A stretch of DNA of 64,000 bases from Aestuariibius violaceus. GTDB taxonomy: Bacteria > Pseudomonadota > Alphaproteobacteria > Rhodobacterales > Rhodobacteraceae. Below, piece after piece: positions 8,542 through 20,036 of this stretch. The stretch's first letter is position 1, and every line of letters begins with the position of its first letter. The notes under the pieces were generated by a model. That model worked only from the letters and a program-made list of their open reading frames with translations, was not told the origin of the DNA and did not search any database. The stretch is taken from NCBI RefSeq assembly GCF_040779325.2, contig NZ_JBFONT020000001.1, positions 744,001 through 808,000 of the forward strand, in the 5' to 3' direction. The translations under genes were made by a program, and so were the position numbers.

Positions 8542-9591
8542 TTACCCGGTTTCCGCCAATCGCGCCAGTCTGCTGACCGCCCAGCGCGCCGCGTCCGCCA
8601 CTGCCGGATCCGGGTCGTCCACCAGCGCGGCTGCTGCCGGGCGCAGCTCCGCCTGCCCCGAATTGCCGATCGCATAACACACGTTCCGCACGAACCTGCA
8701 CCGCCCGATCCGTTTGATCGGCGATCCCGAAAAGAGCGCGCGGAACCCCCCGTCATCCAGCGCGGCAAGCTCTGCCAGCCGCGGCGCCCGCAGATCGTCC
8801 CGCATCGCCAGCCGCTGGTCCCGCGCCCGCTCGGCAAACTTGTTCCACGGACAGACCGCCAGACAATCGTCGCAGCCATAGATCCGGTTGCCGAGCTTCG
8901 GCCGCAACACCTCGTCGACCGGCCCCTTATGCTCGATCGTCAGGTAGGAGATGCACAGCCGCGCATCGAGCTGGAAGGGCGCCGGAAACGCCTCCGTCGG
9001 GCAGATGTCGAGGCACGCCCGGCACGACCCGCAATGCTCGGCCTCTGGCGCGTCCACCTCCAGCGCGACGGTGGTGAAGATCGCCCCGAGGAAAAACCAG
9101 TTCCCGAGATCCCGGCTCAAGAGGTTCGTGTGCTTGCCCTGCCACCCAAGCCCCGCCGCCGCCGCCAACGGCTTCTCCATCACCGGGGCGGTATCGACGA
9201 AGACCTTGATCGCCTCTCCCGGGCGCTGATCCAGCAACCACCGCCCGACCCGCTTGAGCCGCTTCTTGACGACGTCATGGTAATCCCGCCCGCCCGCATA
9301 GACGCTGATCGCCCCCCGGTCCCGCTGTTCCAGAACCGCCAACGGATCGTGTTCTGGACCATAGCTCTCGGCCAGCATCACGACCGACCGCGCCTCAGAC
9401 CAAAGCGCCGACGGATCGCTCCGCCACGCGGCCCGCTCTTCCATCCAGGTCATCTGCCCGTGCCGTCCCGCCTCGAGAAACGCACTCAACTGCCCGGCCG
9501 CTTCCGGGATCGCCTCCGGGCGGCACACGCCCACGGCCGAAAACCCCGCCTCCCGCGCGAAAACTTTCAGCCGTGCCGTCAGATCATCCAC
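8542..9591 (-). CDS. queG: Epoxyqueuosine reductase QueG
   Basis: QueG performs the last step of queuosine synthesis, reducing epoxyqueuosine in the tRNA wobble base with cobalamin and two [4Fe-4S] clusters. The 349-residue protein has the FVDTAPVMEKPLA segment with the catalytic Asp133, and the ferredoxin-like cysteines C187-x2-C190-x2-C193-x3-C197 and C240-x2-C243-x3-C247 (CDDCLAVCPWNKF). A short C-terminal HEAT-like tail (VDDPDPAVADAARWAVSRLA) is present as in the family. The next gene on this strand starts 43 bases downstream. Confidence 0.97.
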   Translation of the reverse strand: MDDLTARLKVFAREAGFSAVGVCRPEAIPEAAGQLSAFLEAGRHGQMTWMEERAAWRSDPSALWSEARSVVMLAESYGPEHDPLAVLEQRDRGAISVYAGGRDYHDVVKKRLKRVGRWLLDQRPGEAIKVFVDTAPVMEKPLAAAAGLGWQGKHTNLLSRDLGNWFFLGAIFTTVALEVDAPEAEHCGSCRACLDICPTEAFPAPFQLDARLCISYLTIEHKGPVDEVLRPKLGNRIYGCDDCLAVCPWNKFAERARDQRLAMRDDLRAPRLAELAALDDGGFRALFSGSPIKRIGRCRFVRNVCYAIGNSGQAELRPAAAALVDDPDPAVADAARWAVSRLARLAETG

Positions 9592-9686
9592 GCTTAACCC
9601 TACCCGATGTTAAGGTTAACGCGCGCCCTTCATCTGGCCCGAAATACTCCCGGGGGGTCCGGGGGGCTGGCCCCCCGGTCCTGTCC

Positions 9687-10352
9687 TCAGAAATCCAGAT
9701 CCGCATATTGCCGCGACGGCGGAAACCCCGGCACCTGATCGGCCAGGATCGACCGGAAAGCAGGCCGCGACTTGACCTTCGCATACCAGTCCTTCACCGC
9801 CTCCGACCGGTCCCAGTCCACGTCCGAGATGTAATCGAGGCAGCTCAGATGCCCTGCCGCCGCAAAGTCCGCCAAGGTCATCGAATCCCCGGCCAGCCAC
9901 CGCCGCTGCTCCAGAAGCCACGCCATGTAGTCGAGGTGGAACTTGATCGCCTTGGCGCCTTCCTTCACCAGCGTGCTGTCGGGATAGCCGGTGCCCATCA
10001 GCTTGCGGAACACCCGCTCGCCCAGCAGCTTCACCGTCACCTCGCGGTAGAACTTGTCGTCGAACCAGGCGACCAGCCGCCGTGCCTCGTGACGCTTCTC
10101 CGCCGAGCCGGGCAGCAAAGGCGGGCTCGGCTGCGTCTCTTCCAGATATTCGCAAATCGCCGCGCTGTCGGCCATGAACCGGCTGCCCATCCGCAGAACC
10201 GGCACCTTGCCCGCCGGATTGCGCCGCATGAAGTCCTGCGACTCCTCCCAATAGCGCTCCTCGACCAGCTCGACCTCGATCTTCTTCTCGGCCAGCGTCA
10301 GCCGCACCTTGCGGCAGAAGGGCGACAGCGGGAAATGGTACAACCTGTTCAT
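9687..10352 (-). CDS. Glutathione S-transferase family protein
   Basis: This is a 221-residue cytosolic GST. The N-terminal thioredoxin-like domain holds LYHFPLSPFCRKVRL, with Ser/Cys near the glutathione site, then NPAGKVPVL and the MADSAAICEYLEE motif (cis-Pro and the Ser that binds the gamma-glutamyl group). The alpha-helical C-terminal domain contains LAGDSMTLADFAAAGHLSCLDY, the N-capping box of GSTs. The substrate is unknown. It lies 34 bases after the mtgA stop, so the two may be co-transcribed. Confidence 0.95.
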   Translation of the reverse strand: MNRLYHFPLSPFCRKVRLTLAEKKIEVELVEERYWEESQDFMRRNPAGKVPVLRMGSRFMADSAAICEYLEETQPSPPLLPGSAEKRHEARRLVAWFDDKFYREVTVKLLGERVFRKLMGTGYPDSTLVKEGAKAIKFHLDYMAWLLEQRRWLAGDSMTLADFAAAGHLSCLDYISDVDWDRSEAVKDWYAKVKSRPAFRSILADQVPGFPPSRQYADLDF

Positions 10353-10386
10353 TCTGCCCCTTGAATGCCCAAAGCCCGCGCGCCTT

Positions 10387-11157
10387 TCAATCCTCGAAGC
10401 ACGCAGCCCGCCCGTCCGCGCGTATCGTTGCCGCCCCGTCGACGATCCCCGCCGCCCGCCGCCGCACGAATTCCGAGGGGCGCGCGGCCGACCGGCCCTT
10501 GGGGTTCGGCAGGATCGCCGCCAGCCGTGCCGCCTGAACCGCGCTCAACTGCGCCGCAGACACCCCGAAATAGTGCTGCGCCGCCGCCTCGACCCCGAAC
10601 ACCCCCTCATCGAACTCCGCCATGTTCAGATACACCTCGAGGATCCGCCGCTTCGACCACACCGCCTCGACCGCGGGCGTCAGCAAAGCCTCCAGCGCCT
10701 TCCGCGCCCAGGACCGCCCGTGCCAGAGATAGACGTTCTTCACCGTCTGCTGGCTGATCGTCGACGCGCCCCGCGCGCCGCCCTCATCCAGCGCCTCCTG
10801 AATGGCCGTCAGATCCAGCCCCCAATGCAGACAGAAATTGGCATCCTCCGCCGCCACGGCCGATCGCGCCATCACCGGCGCGATCTCCTCCATCGGTACC
10901 CAGCGCCGCTCCACGCTGCCCAACCGCACCCCTTCCGAGACGATGTAGGGCGTCGTCGGCGGCGGTATGACCGCGAAAAGCGCGATCAGGATCACCGGGA
11001 TCAAGAGGACAAGCAGGCACAGCTGCAGGATCCGCCGCCGCAGCCGCGCCCGCCACGACCGGCGCGGGGTCTTGCGTGGGGCGGTCTTGCCGCCTTTGCG
11101 CGGGCTGGCCTTCGCCTTTGATGTGCTCGATGTTTTCGCCACGCGCCCAATCAGCAT
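10387..11157 (-). CDS. mtgA: Monofunctional peptidoglycan transglycosylase MtgA
   Basis: This GT51 enzyme polymerises lipid II into glycan strands without a transpeptidase domain. The 256-residue protein has a very basic N-terminal tail, one transmembrane helix (about 44-64), and the GT51 motifs: the catalytic Glu104 in AVAAEDANFCLHWG, GASTISQQTVKN, and RILEVYLNMAEFDEGVFGVEAAA. The length is normal for MtgA. It faces the periplasm and would work with the peptidoglycan precursor supply; uppP, which recycles the lipid carrier, lies 10 kb away. Confidence 0.96.
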   Translation of the reverse strand: MLIGRVAKTSSTSKAKASPRKGGKTAPRKTPRRSWRARLRRRILQLCLLVLLIPVILIALFAVIPPPTTPYIVSEGVRLGSVERRWVPMEEIAPVMARSAVAAEDANFCLHWGLDLTAIQEALDEGGARGASTISQQTVKNVYLWHGRSWARKALEALLTPAVEAVWSKRRILEVYLNMAEFDEGVFGVEAAAQHYFGVSAAQLSAVQAARLAAILPNPKGRSAARPSEFVRRRAAGIVDGAATIRADGRAACFED

Positions 11158-11264
11158 CCGGACGCTGCCCGGTCAAGATAATGGAAACATATTCCCACCC
11201 GAACGTTACCGCTCAGATATCCGCGACATGCCGCCGCGGGCGCTATCACCTGAAAGGAAAGACA

Positions 11265-11690
11265 ATGGGCCTCTGGAGCTTCGTGAAATCCGCAGGAAAG
11301 GACCTGCTCGGGCGGGATGACGAACCGACCCCCGCGATCCTCAAGAAAGAGATCAAGGATCTCGGCCTCGACGATGACGGCCTCGATATTCAGGTCGAAG
11401 GCGACAAGGTGAAGGTCAAGGGCGGCAATCTCACCGAAGAACAGCGCGAAAAGGTGATCCTTGCCGTCGGCAACGTGGAAGGCGTCGCCGAGGTGGAAGA
11501 CGATTCGGACGCTCAGCCGGTCTTCCACACCGTCAAGTCGGGTGAAACGCTGTCGGCCATCGCCAAAGAGCATTTTGACGATCCCAATCGCTATCACGAG
11601 ATCTTCGAGGCCAACAAACCCATGCTGAAGAACCCCGACGAGATCTATCCCGGCCAGAACCTCCGCATCCCGCAGACCAGGTCGGCCTGA
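11265..11690 (+). CDS. kbp: BON-LysM protein, Kbp (YgaU) family
   Basis: The 141-residue protein starts MGLWSFVKSAGKDLLG, as in E. coli Kbp/YgaU, then has a BON domain (about 25-75, EVEGDKVKVKGGN split by charged loops) and a C-terminal LysM domain (about 87-138, HTVKSGETLSAIAKEHF ... IYPGQNLRIP). E. coli Kbp is a soluble potassium-binding protein of the cytoplasm; no signal peptide is visible here either. The start is supported by GAAAGGAAAG just upstream. A good hairpin terminator follows at once and separates it from the convergent gltB. Confidence 0.9.
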   Translation: MGLWSFVKSAGKDLLGRDDEPTPAILKKEIKDLGLDDDGLDIQVEGDKVKVKGGNLTEEQREKVILAVGNVEGVAEVEDDSDAQPVFHTVKSGETLSAIAKEHFDDPNRYHEIFEANKPMLKNPDEIYPGQNLRIPQTRSA

Positions 11691-11696
11691 TACAGA

Positions 11697-11724
11697 AAAG
11701 CCCGCCGCGATATCGGCGGGCTTT
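11697..11724. terminator. Bidirectional rho-independent terminator
   Basis: An 11-bp perfect stem (AAAGCCCGCCG pairing with CGGCGGGCTTT) with a six-base loop lies between the Kbp-like gene (+) and gltB (-). The A tract on one side and T tract on the other let it act on both strands. Confidence 0.85.
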
Positions 11725-11745
11725 CTCCATCACGTCCCCGGCGGA

Positions 11746-16264
<4,519 letters not shown>

Positions 16265-16278
<14 letters not shown>

Positions 16279-16561
16279 CATTGGTCTCCTCGACAAACGG
16301 TGTGTCCACCCGCCGCAGATGCGCTCCTTGGGCATCCAGCGAGGCGCGATAGGCCACACATCCCTTCATAAACTGGTCCCAAGAGGGGACGTCCGGCGCG
16401 CCTGCCGACCCATCCGGTAAAAGCGCCCACATCTCGGGGTGATACCAGCAAAGGCCATGCCCGCTGGAATCGCGATGCTGCCGGATGGCAGCCCGCAAAT
16501 CACGCGCCACGCGCTCCAAAGCGTCCCGGTCCAGCGCCTTGAGATCCGCATCCGGGTCCAT
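16265..16561 (-). CDS. Conserved-looking hypothetical protein upstream of gltB
   Basis: The 98-residue soluble protein is acidic and helical in its first third, with a compact aromatic middle (HGLCWYHPEMWALLPDG ... SWDQFMKGCVAYRASLD). I recognise no family. Its ATG overlaps by one base the stop of a 29-codon ORF (TGATG), and its own stop lies inside the start region of gltB, so it is embedded in the gltD-gltB transcription unit. The protein-like composition and overlaps support it as real. Confidence 0.8.
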
Positions 16562-16650
16562 CAGACCTCCGCCAACGTCTGGCTGATCACTGCGATCATG
16601 TGGCGCTCATTCATCCACGACCGGACGGTCCAACCCGCATCATGGATCAT
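16561..16650 (-). CDS. Micro-ORF (29 aa) coupled to both neighbours
   Basis: This 29-codon ORF (MIHDAGWTVRSWMNERHMIA plus nine residues) starts in an ATGA overlap with the GFA protein stop and ends in a TGATG overlap with the 98-residue gene. GAGGGAG lies about eight bases before its ATG. The exact fit between two genes suggests a translated leader or a small protein, though an ORF this short can arise by chance. No family is recognised. Confidence 0.4.
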   Translation of the reverse strand: MIHDAGWTVRSWMNERHMIAVISQTLAEV

Positions 16651-17126
16651 GGTACGTCTCCCTCAACATGGGCGTTTTTCGCCTCGTACTCTGCGCGTGT
16701 CGCCCGCCGGTGGCTGCCCGTCAGGGGCGCATAGGCGGGGGCGCAATCGGTGTAGATCTCTGAAATCAGCGGAAACTCCGCTGCCTGCGCGAACAGCGCG
16801 GGCATAAGTTCATATTCAGCGTCGTCGCGATCTGTGTTCCGCAGCCAGAGATGCGTCCCGCAGGCCGGGCAGAATGCCCGCTCCGCAAACGGGGTCGAGG
16901 CATAGGTCGCCACATCGCCGCTGACGGTGACGGCATCGGCCTTCGCCTCGAACGCCCCCCAGACCAGACCGCTCCACCGCTGGCAGATCCCGCAATGGCA
17001 GATGCCCACCGCCGCGAGGTAATCTCCGTCAACGCGCAGCTCCACGGCGCCGCACAGGCACCGCCCGTCCAGCTGCCCGGTCCGGCGATAGGGCGCAAGC
17101 CGCGCTTCACGGTCGGTCCCGCTCAT
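16647..17126 (-). CDS. GFA family zinc protein (first copy)
   Basis: The 159-residue protein has the GFA/CENP-V zinc-fold cysteines: RCLCGAVEL, ICHCGICQRWSG and FCPACGTHLWL. The family is named after a proposed glutathione-dependent formaldehyde-activating enzyme, but most members have no proven reaction. The start MSGTDREARL is chosen because it forms an ATGA overlap with a preceding 28-codon ORF. A second GFA gene of different sequence lies 0.6 kb upstream in the same unit; here the CHCGIC motif keeps all ligands. Confidence 0.9.
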   Translation of the reverse strand: MSGTDREARLAPYRRTGQLDGRCLCGAVELRVDGDYLAAVGICHCGICQRWSGLVWGAFEAKADAVTVSGDVATYASTPFAERAFCPACGTHLWLRNTDRDDAEYELMPALFAQAAEFPLISEIYTDCAPAYAPLTGSHRRATRAEYEAKNAHVEGDVP

Positions 17127-17209
17127 CCCCGCGCCGCTGCGACAGGCGCGGCGCCGGCCATACACGCCATTCCGTGACCGGCAGCCCGAACATCCTTGAG
17201 CGTCGTCAT
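17123..17209 (-). CDS. Micro-ORF (28 aa) before the GFA gene
   Basis: A 28-codon ORF (MTTLKDVRAAGHGMACMAGA plus eight residues) fills the gap between the CpxP/ZraP-like gene and the GFA gene. GAGGGGG stands about eight bases before its ATG, and its TGA overlaps the GFA ATG (ATGA). It may only serve to couple translation of the GFA gene, or may be a small protein. The peptide is Ala/Gly-rich and not recognisable. Confidence 0.35.
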   Translation of the reverse strand: MTTLKDVRAAGHGMACMAGAAPVAAARG

Positions 17210-17220
17210 CGCCAGCCCCC

Positions 17221-17760
17221 TCAATGGTTGCCGTGGCCGGAATGCCCCGACCCCGCGTCGCCTTCGTAGCCGCGCAAGCGGTTGTAGGTCGCGACCTGAT
17301 GCGCGCTCAAAAGCGGCTTGATCTCCAGATGCGCCGCAAGATGCACCGCCCGCAGATCCGCCTCGATCGCCGCGGCATCCCGCGTCAGCGCAGACAGTGC
17401 CTCGGGCGTCAGATCGCCCGCCGCGAACGCATTGTCGAGCTTCGCCTCCGCCGCGACATACCGCGCGCCCAGCGCCTGCGCGTCCGCTTCCATCACGGCC
17501 CGGACCACTTCGATCGTCTGCCGCTGCTCTTCCGACAGGTCCAGCGCGTCGGACATCTCCAGAACATGCGCCGGCCCCGGATAGCCGTTCAGTTCGGCTG
17601 GCAAGGCAAAGCCCCAGCCCCGCCCGGCCAGAAGGTCGTCGATATCGCTCTCCGACAGCGCCGCGATATCGCGCGTCTCGAGGCCCGCATAGGGCGCCGT
17701 GTCAGCCTGCAGCACGGACGCCGCGCACAGGAAAAACGCCGTCGAAAAAGCACCCTTCAT
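17221..17760 (-). CDS. CpxP/ZraP-like periplasmic protein with His-rich tail
   Basis: The 179-residue protein has a signal peptide (MKGAFSTAFFLCAASVLQA) and a helical body with two LTxxQ-like stretches (LDLSEEQRQTIEVV and LLSAHQVATYNRL), the hallmark of the CpxP/Spy/ZraP family of periplasmic chaperones or metal sensors. It ends with GSGHSGHGNH, a His-rich tail likely to bind a metal such as zinc, nickel or copper. I chose the ATG at 17760 because GGAG is directly against the ATG at 17766. It follows the second GFA gene by ten bases. Confidence 0.8.
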   Translation of the reverse strand: MKGAFSTAFFLCAASVLQADTAPYAGLETRDIAALSESDIDDLLAGRGWGFALPAELNGYPGPAHVLEMSDALDLSEEQRQTIEVVRAVMEADAQALGARYVAAEAKLDNAFAAGDLTPEALSALTRDAAAIEADLRAVHLAAHLEIKPLLSAHQVATYNRLRGYEGDAGSGHSGHGNH

Positions 17761-17770
17761 CACCATCTCC

Positions 17771-18205
17771 TCAGTTCGCGGCGCCGACCATCGCCATCAC
17801 ATCGGCCTCGGTCATCCGCTTACGCTCGCCCGCAAAGGCGTGGCTGTCCGGCTTGTGGTCGATATAGACCTCGGTCGTGAACTCCATCCCGTCGAGGCTG
17901 TCGAGCGACCCGGCCGACAGTGACAGAAGGCCCTGCATCGGCCCCTCGGCCGTCAGCCGCCAGAACAGGCTCGACCCGCACTTGCTGCAGAACCCGCGCT
18001 CGGCCCATTCGGAGGATTGATAGACCTTCAGCGTCTCGTCCTTCTCCCAGACGATCCCGCCGGGCGGCACCTCGACGCCCAGCTCGATCCCGCCCGAGAA
18101 CTTCCGGCACATCCCGCAATGGCAGGCCCCGTAGGTCTTCGGCGGCTCCGCCAGCCGGTACCGCACCGCGCCGCAGAGGCAGCCGCCCTCGGTCACCCCG
18201 CTCAT
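17771..18205 (-). CDS. GFA family zinc protein (second copy)
   Basis: This 144-residue GFA protein starts MSGVTEGGCLCGAVRY and has the zinc ligands CLCGAV, CHCGMCRKFSGG and FCSKCGSSLFWR. It is only distantly similar to the other GFA protein of the unit outside these motifs. The start overlaps the stop of the secreted paralog gene (ATGA); a longer in-frame start at 18403 would run through that gene. The reaction is unknown. Confidence 0.92.
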   Translation of the reverse strand: MSGVTEGGCLCGAVRYRLAEPPKTYGACHCGMCRKFSGGIELGVEVPPGGIVWEKDETLKVYQSSEWAERGFCSKCGSSLFWRLTAEGPMQGLLSLSAGSLDSLDGMEFTTEVYIDHKPDSHAFAGERKRMTEADVMAMVGAAN

Positions 18206-18909
18206 GGCTCGAACCGGATCAACTCCGCCCCGCAGCCGTATTTCGGCGAAGACGAAAAGAACCCGACCTCTCCCGGAAAGATGAACTCGACCGGAGAGCT
18301 GTCTTCGGTGATCGGATCGCCCGATCCCCCGCTCGACGTGCTCATCCCGGCGATGAAGGCGCGCCAGTTGCGGTGGATGTACTCCTCGCCCGCGGATTCC
18401 CACAAAAGTTCGCCATCCTCGTCGAACGCCTCGATCTCATAGGCCGTCCGGTCTAGCGTCACGCCGTCGATCTCGACCTCCTCGCCCAGCAGGCGGTCGC
18501 TGCCGACATAGCGGACCCGCTCGCCATAGCTCGACATCGTCACGAAATCGAACGCATCCTCGCCCTCTTCCAGCAGGTCGCTGAACGAGGCCGGATCGTC
18601 CGCCTCGACCAGCCGGTCGACCGCGCCGCTGAACGGATCGAAGCTTTCGACCCATTGCGTCTCGTCATCGATCATCCCCGCATAGGTCAGACCGTCCTCG
18701 TTGAAATCCGCTCGCCGCCGCGAGCCCTCGGGATCGGCCTCGCAGACGAAATGGTTCGACACGGTGCAATCCTTCTGCTGGATCGTCACCAGCGCCTCGC
18801 AGCCCGCCGGCGGGTCAAAATTCGCCGCCGCCGGGCTTGCCATCAGAGCAAACAATGCAGCGGTCCCGAAGGCCGATGCCAGAAGCTTCCCGCGTTGTGC
18901 TGCGTTCAG
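18202..18909 (-). CDS. Secreted Cys-containing paralog 2, probable CTG start
   Basis: The mature part (FDPPAGCEALVTIQQKDCTV to the end) is clearly homologous to the gene at 19365-20036: shared FDPPAGCE, TIQ, CE-D, SSPVEFIFPGE-GFF and a C-terminal CGA. Both should be periplasmic. No ATG or GTG gives a full signal peptide. The best start is a CTG at 18909 that overlaps the TGA of the preceding gene (CTGA), giving MNAAQRGKLLASAFGTAALF and a cleavage after SPAAA. An ATG at 18822 would leave only seven residues before FDPP. Function is unknown. The body is certain; the start is not. Confidence 0.75.
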   Translation of the reverse strand: MNAAQRGKLLASAFGTAALFALMASPAAANFDPPAGCEALVTIQQKDCTVSNHFVCEADPEGSRRRADFNEDGLTYAGMIDDETQWVESFDPFSGAVDRLVEADDPASFSDLLEEGEDAFDFVTMSSYGERVRYVGSDRLLGEEVEIDGVTLDRTAYEIEAFDEDGELLWESAGEEYIHRNWRAFIAGMSTSSGGSGDPITEDSSPVEFIFPGEVGFFSSSPKYGCGAELIRFEP

Positions 18910-19368
18910 GCTGCGCCCTTGCGCCTCTGCCGAAGGAAACGATCGGAAAACACTCCGATGGCAACTGCCGACACTCCGACAAACGGCCATGTCATCAAAG
19001 CGAGTATGGTTGGCCCGTTGAGTGCCTCCCAGAAGGCAACCGGCATGACAGTGCAGTCTTGCGGATTCTGAAGTGTCGTCGGCGAGCAGTCCAATTCCAA
19101 GGCCAACCTTACCGAAAATGCGCTCAGATAGAGTATACCGATACCGATCAGAGTGAGGCGCACCAACGGCGTTTTCATAGCCGTCGCCACATACATCAGG
19201 AGAAGCGGCGTCAGGAGCGGTATTATGAACTGATCGAATATCAGTATTTCTACGAGTTGATCGAATATCATGGCAAAAACTATGTCTCAGCGCGCGCCAC
19301 AAGTCCACCGAAACGCCATTCCGATACACTTCGGAGTATGCCGCAATCTCAGCCGTCAGTCTTTTCAT
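18906..19368 (-). pseudogene. Small membrane protein gene with a one-base frameshift
   Basis: A gene appears to start at 19368 with an ATGA overlap on paralog 1 and GAGGTGG before it, giving MKRLTAEIAAYSEVYRNGVS and about eleven more residues. The hydrophobic body lies in another frame: 121 residues from the ATG at 19271 (LVEILIFDQFIIPLLTPLLL and further helices, about four in total), which has no ribosome site of its own. Removing one T from the T5 run at 19275-19279 joins the two into one 153-residue membrane protein ending at 18906. So this is either a broken gene, a shifted translation, or a base error. The region is poorer in GC than its surroundings. The family is not recognised. Confidence 0.6.
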
Positions 19369-20036
19369 TCTGCCACCTCGTAAGAGGACATCAGTGCCCC
19401 ACAGTCGTAAATCGGCCGGTTCGGAAAGAAGCCCGGCTCTCCCGGATAGACGAACTCGACCGGAGAGGAATCCCGCACCGCCTCCGGCGCGTCCCGATCC
19501 CAGCTTAGCCCGAAGGTAAAGATCCGGTGCTGTTCGCTGACGAATTGCCGCCCCTCGCGCTGGTCCAGCACCCGGCCGCTCTCGTCCAGCACGTCGAACG
19601 CATATTCGGTGTTCTTCAGCACCTCGCCGTCGACCACCGTCTCCTCACCCGTCAGCTTGTCGTAGCCGACATAGCGCAGCCCGACCCCCTGCTCGTCCCG
19701 GACGATGAAATCGTAGGTGTCGTTCATCGTCGTGAACAGTTCGGTCAGGTTGCCCGGATCGTCGGCGGGAATATCCATCGTCTGCGTCCGGATCGGATCG
19801 AAGCGAAACGTCTCCAGCCACTGGAAATCCGCGTCCACCTTGCGCACCCGCCGCGGCCCGTTCTCATCGAACAAAGCCATCCACTGCTCGCCGGGCGCGT
19901 CGCCCTCGCAGGTCCAGATATTCGTCATCAGGCAGTTGCGCGACTGGATTGTCAGCTTCGGCTCGCACCCCGCCGGCGGGTCGAAGGCCGCCACAGGCGT
20001 CGCCGCCACGGCCAGAACACAGACCAACGCCCTCAT
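19365..20036 (-). CDS. Secreted Cys-containing paralog 1
   Basis: The 223-residue protein has a short signal peptide (MRALVCVLAVAATPVAA) followed by FDPPAGCEPKLTIQSRNCLM. It is a tandem paralog of the gene at 18202-18909, with the same four cysteine positions and the same ending (DSSPVEFVYPGEPGFF, then a CGA). It should be periplasmic. The ATG overlaps the gltD stop (ATGA), so it is translated with gltD. No function can be assigned. Confidence 0.85.
   Translation of the reverse strand: MRALVCVLAVAATPVAAFDPPAGCEPKLTIQSRNCLMTNIWTCEGDAPGEQWMALFDENGPRRVRKVDADFQWLETFRFDPIRTQTMDIPADDPGNLTELFTTMNDTYDFIVRDEQGVGLRYVGYDKLTGEETVVDGEVLKNTEYAFDVLDESGRVLDQREGRQFVSEQHRIFTFGLSWDRDAPEAVRDSSPVEFVYPGEPGFFPNRPIYDCGALMSSYEVAE

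Noticed and set aside
8499..8879. 127 extra in-frame residues before the methyltransferase
   Set aside because: They are Trp/Arg-rich and lie over queG in another frame; MTDPLTRL with a ribosome site is the proper start.
18910..19368. A long open frame that would join the membrane-gene start to paralog 2 as one 388-residue protein
   Set aside because: The middle part has no protein-like pattern (Cys/Arg/Ser-rich) and overlaps a clear hydrophobic protein in another frame.
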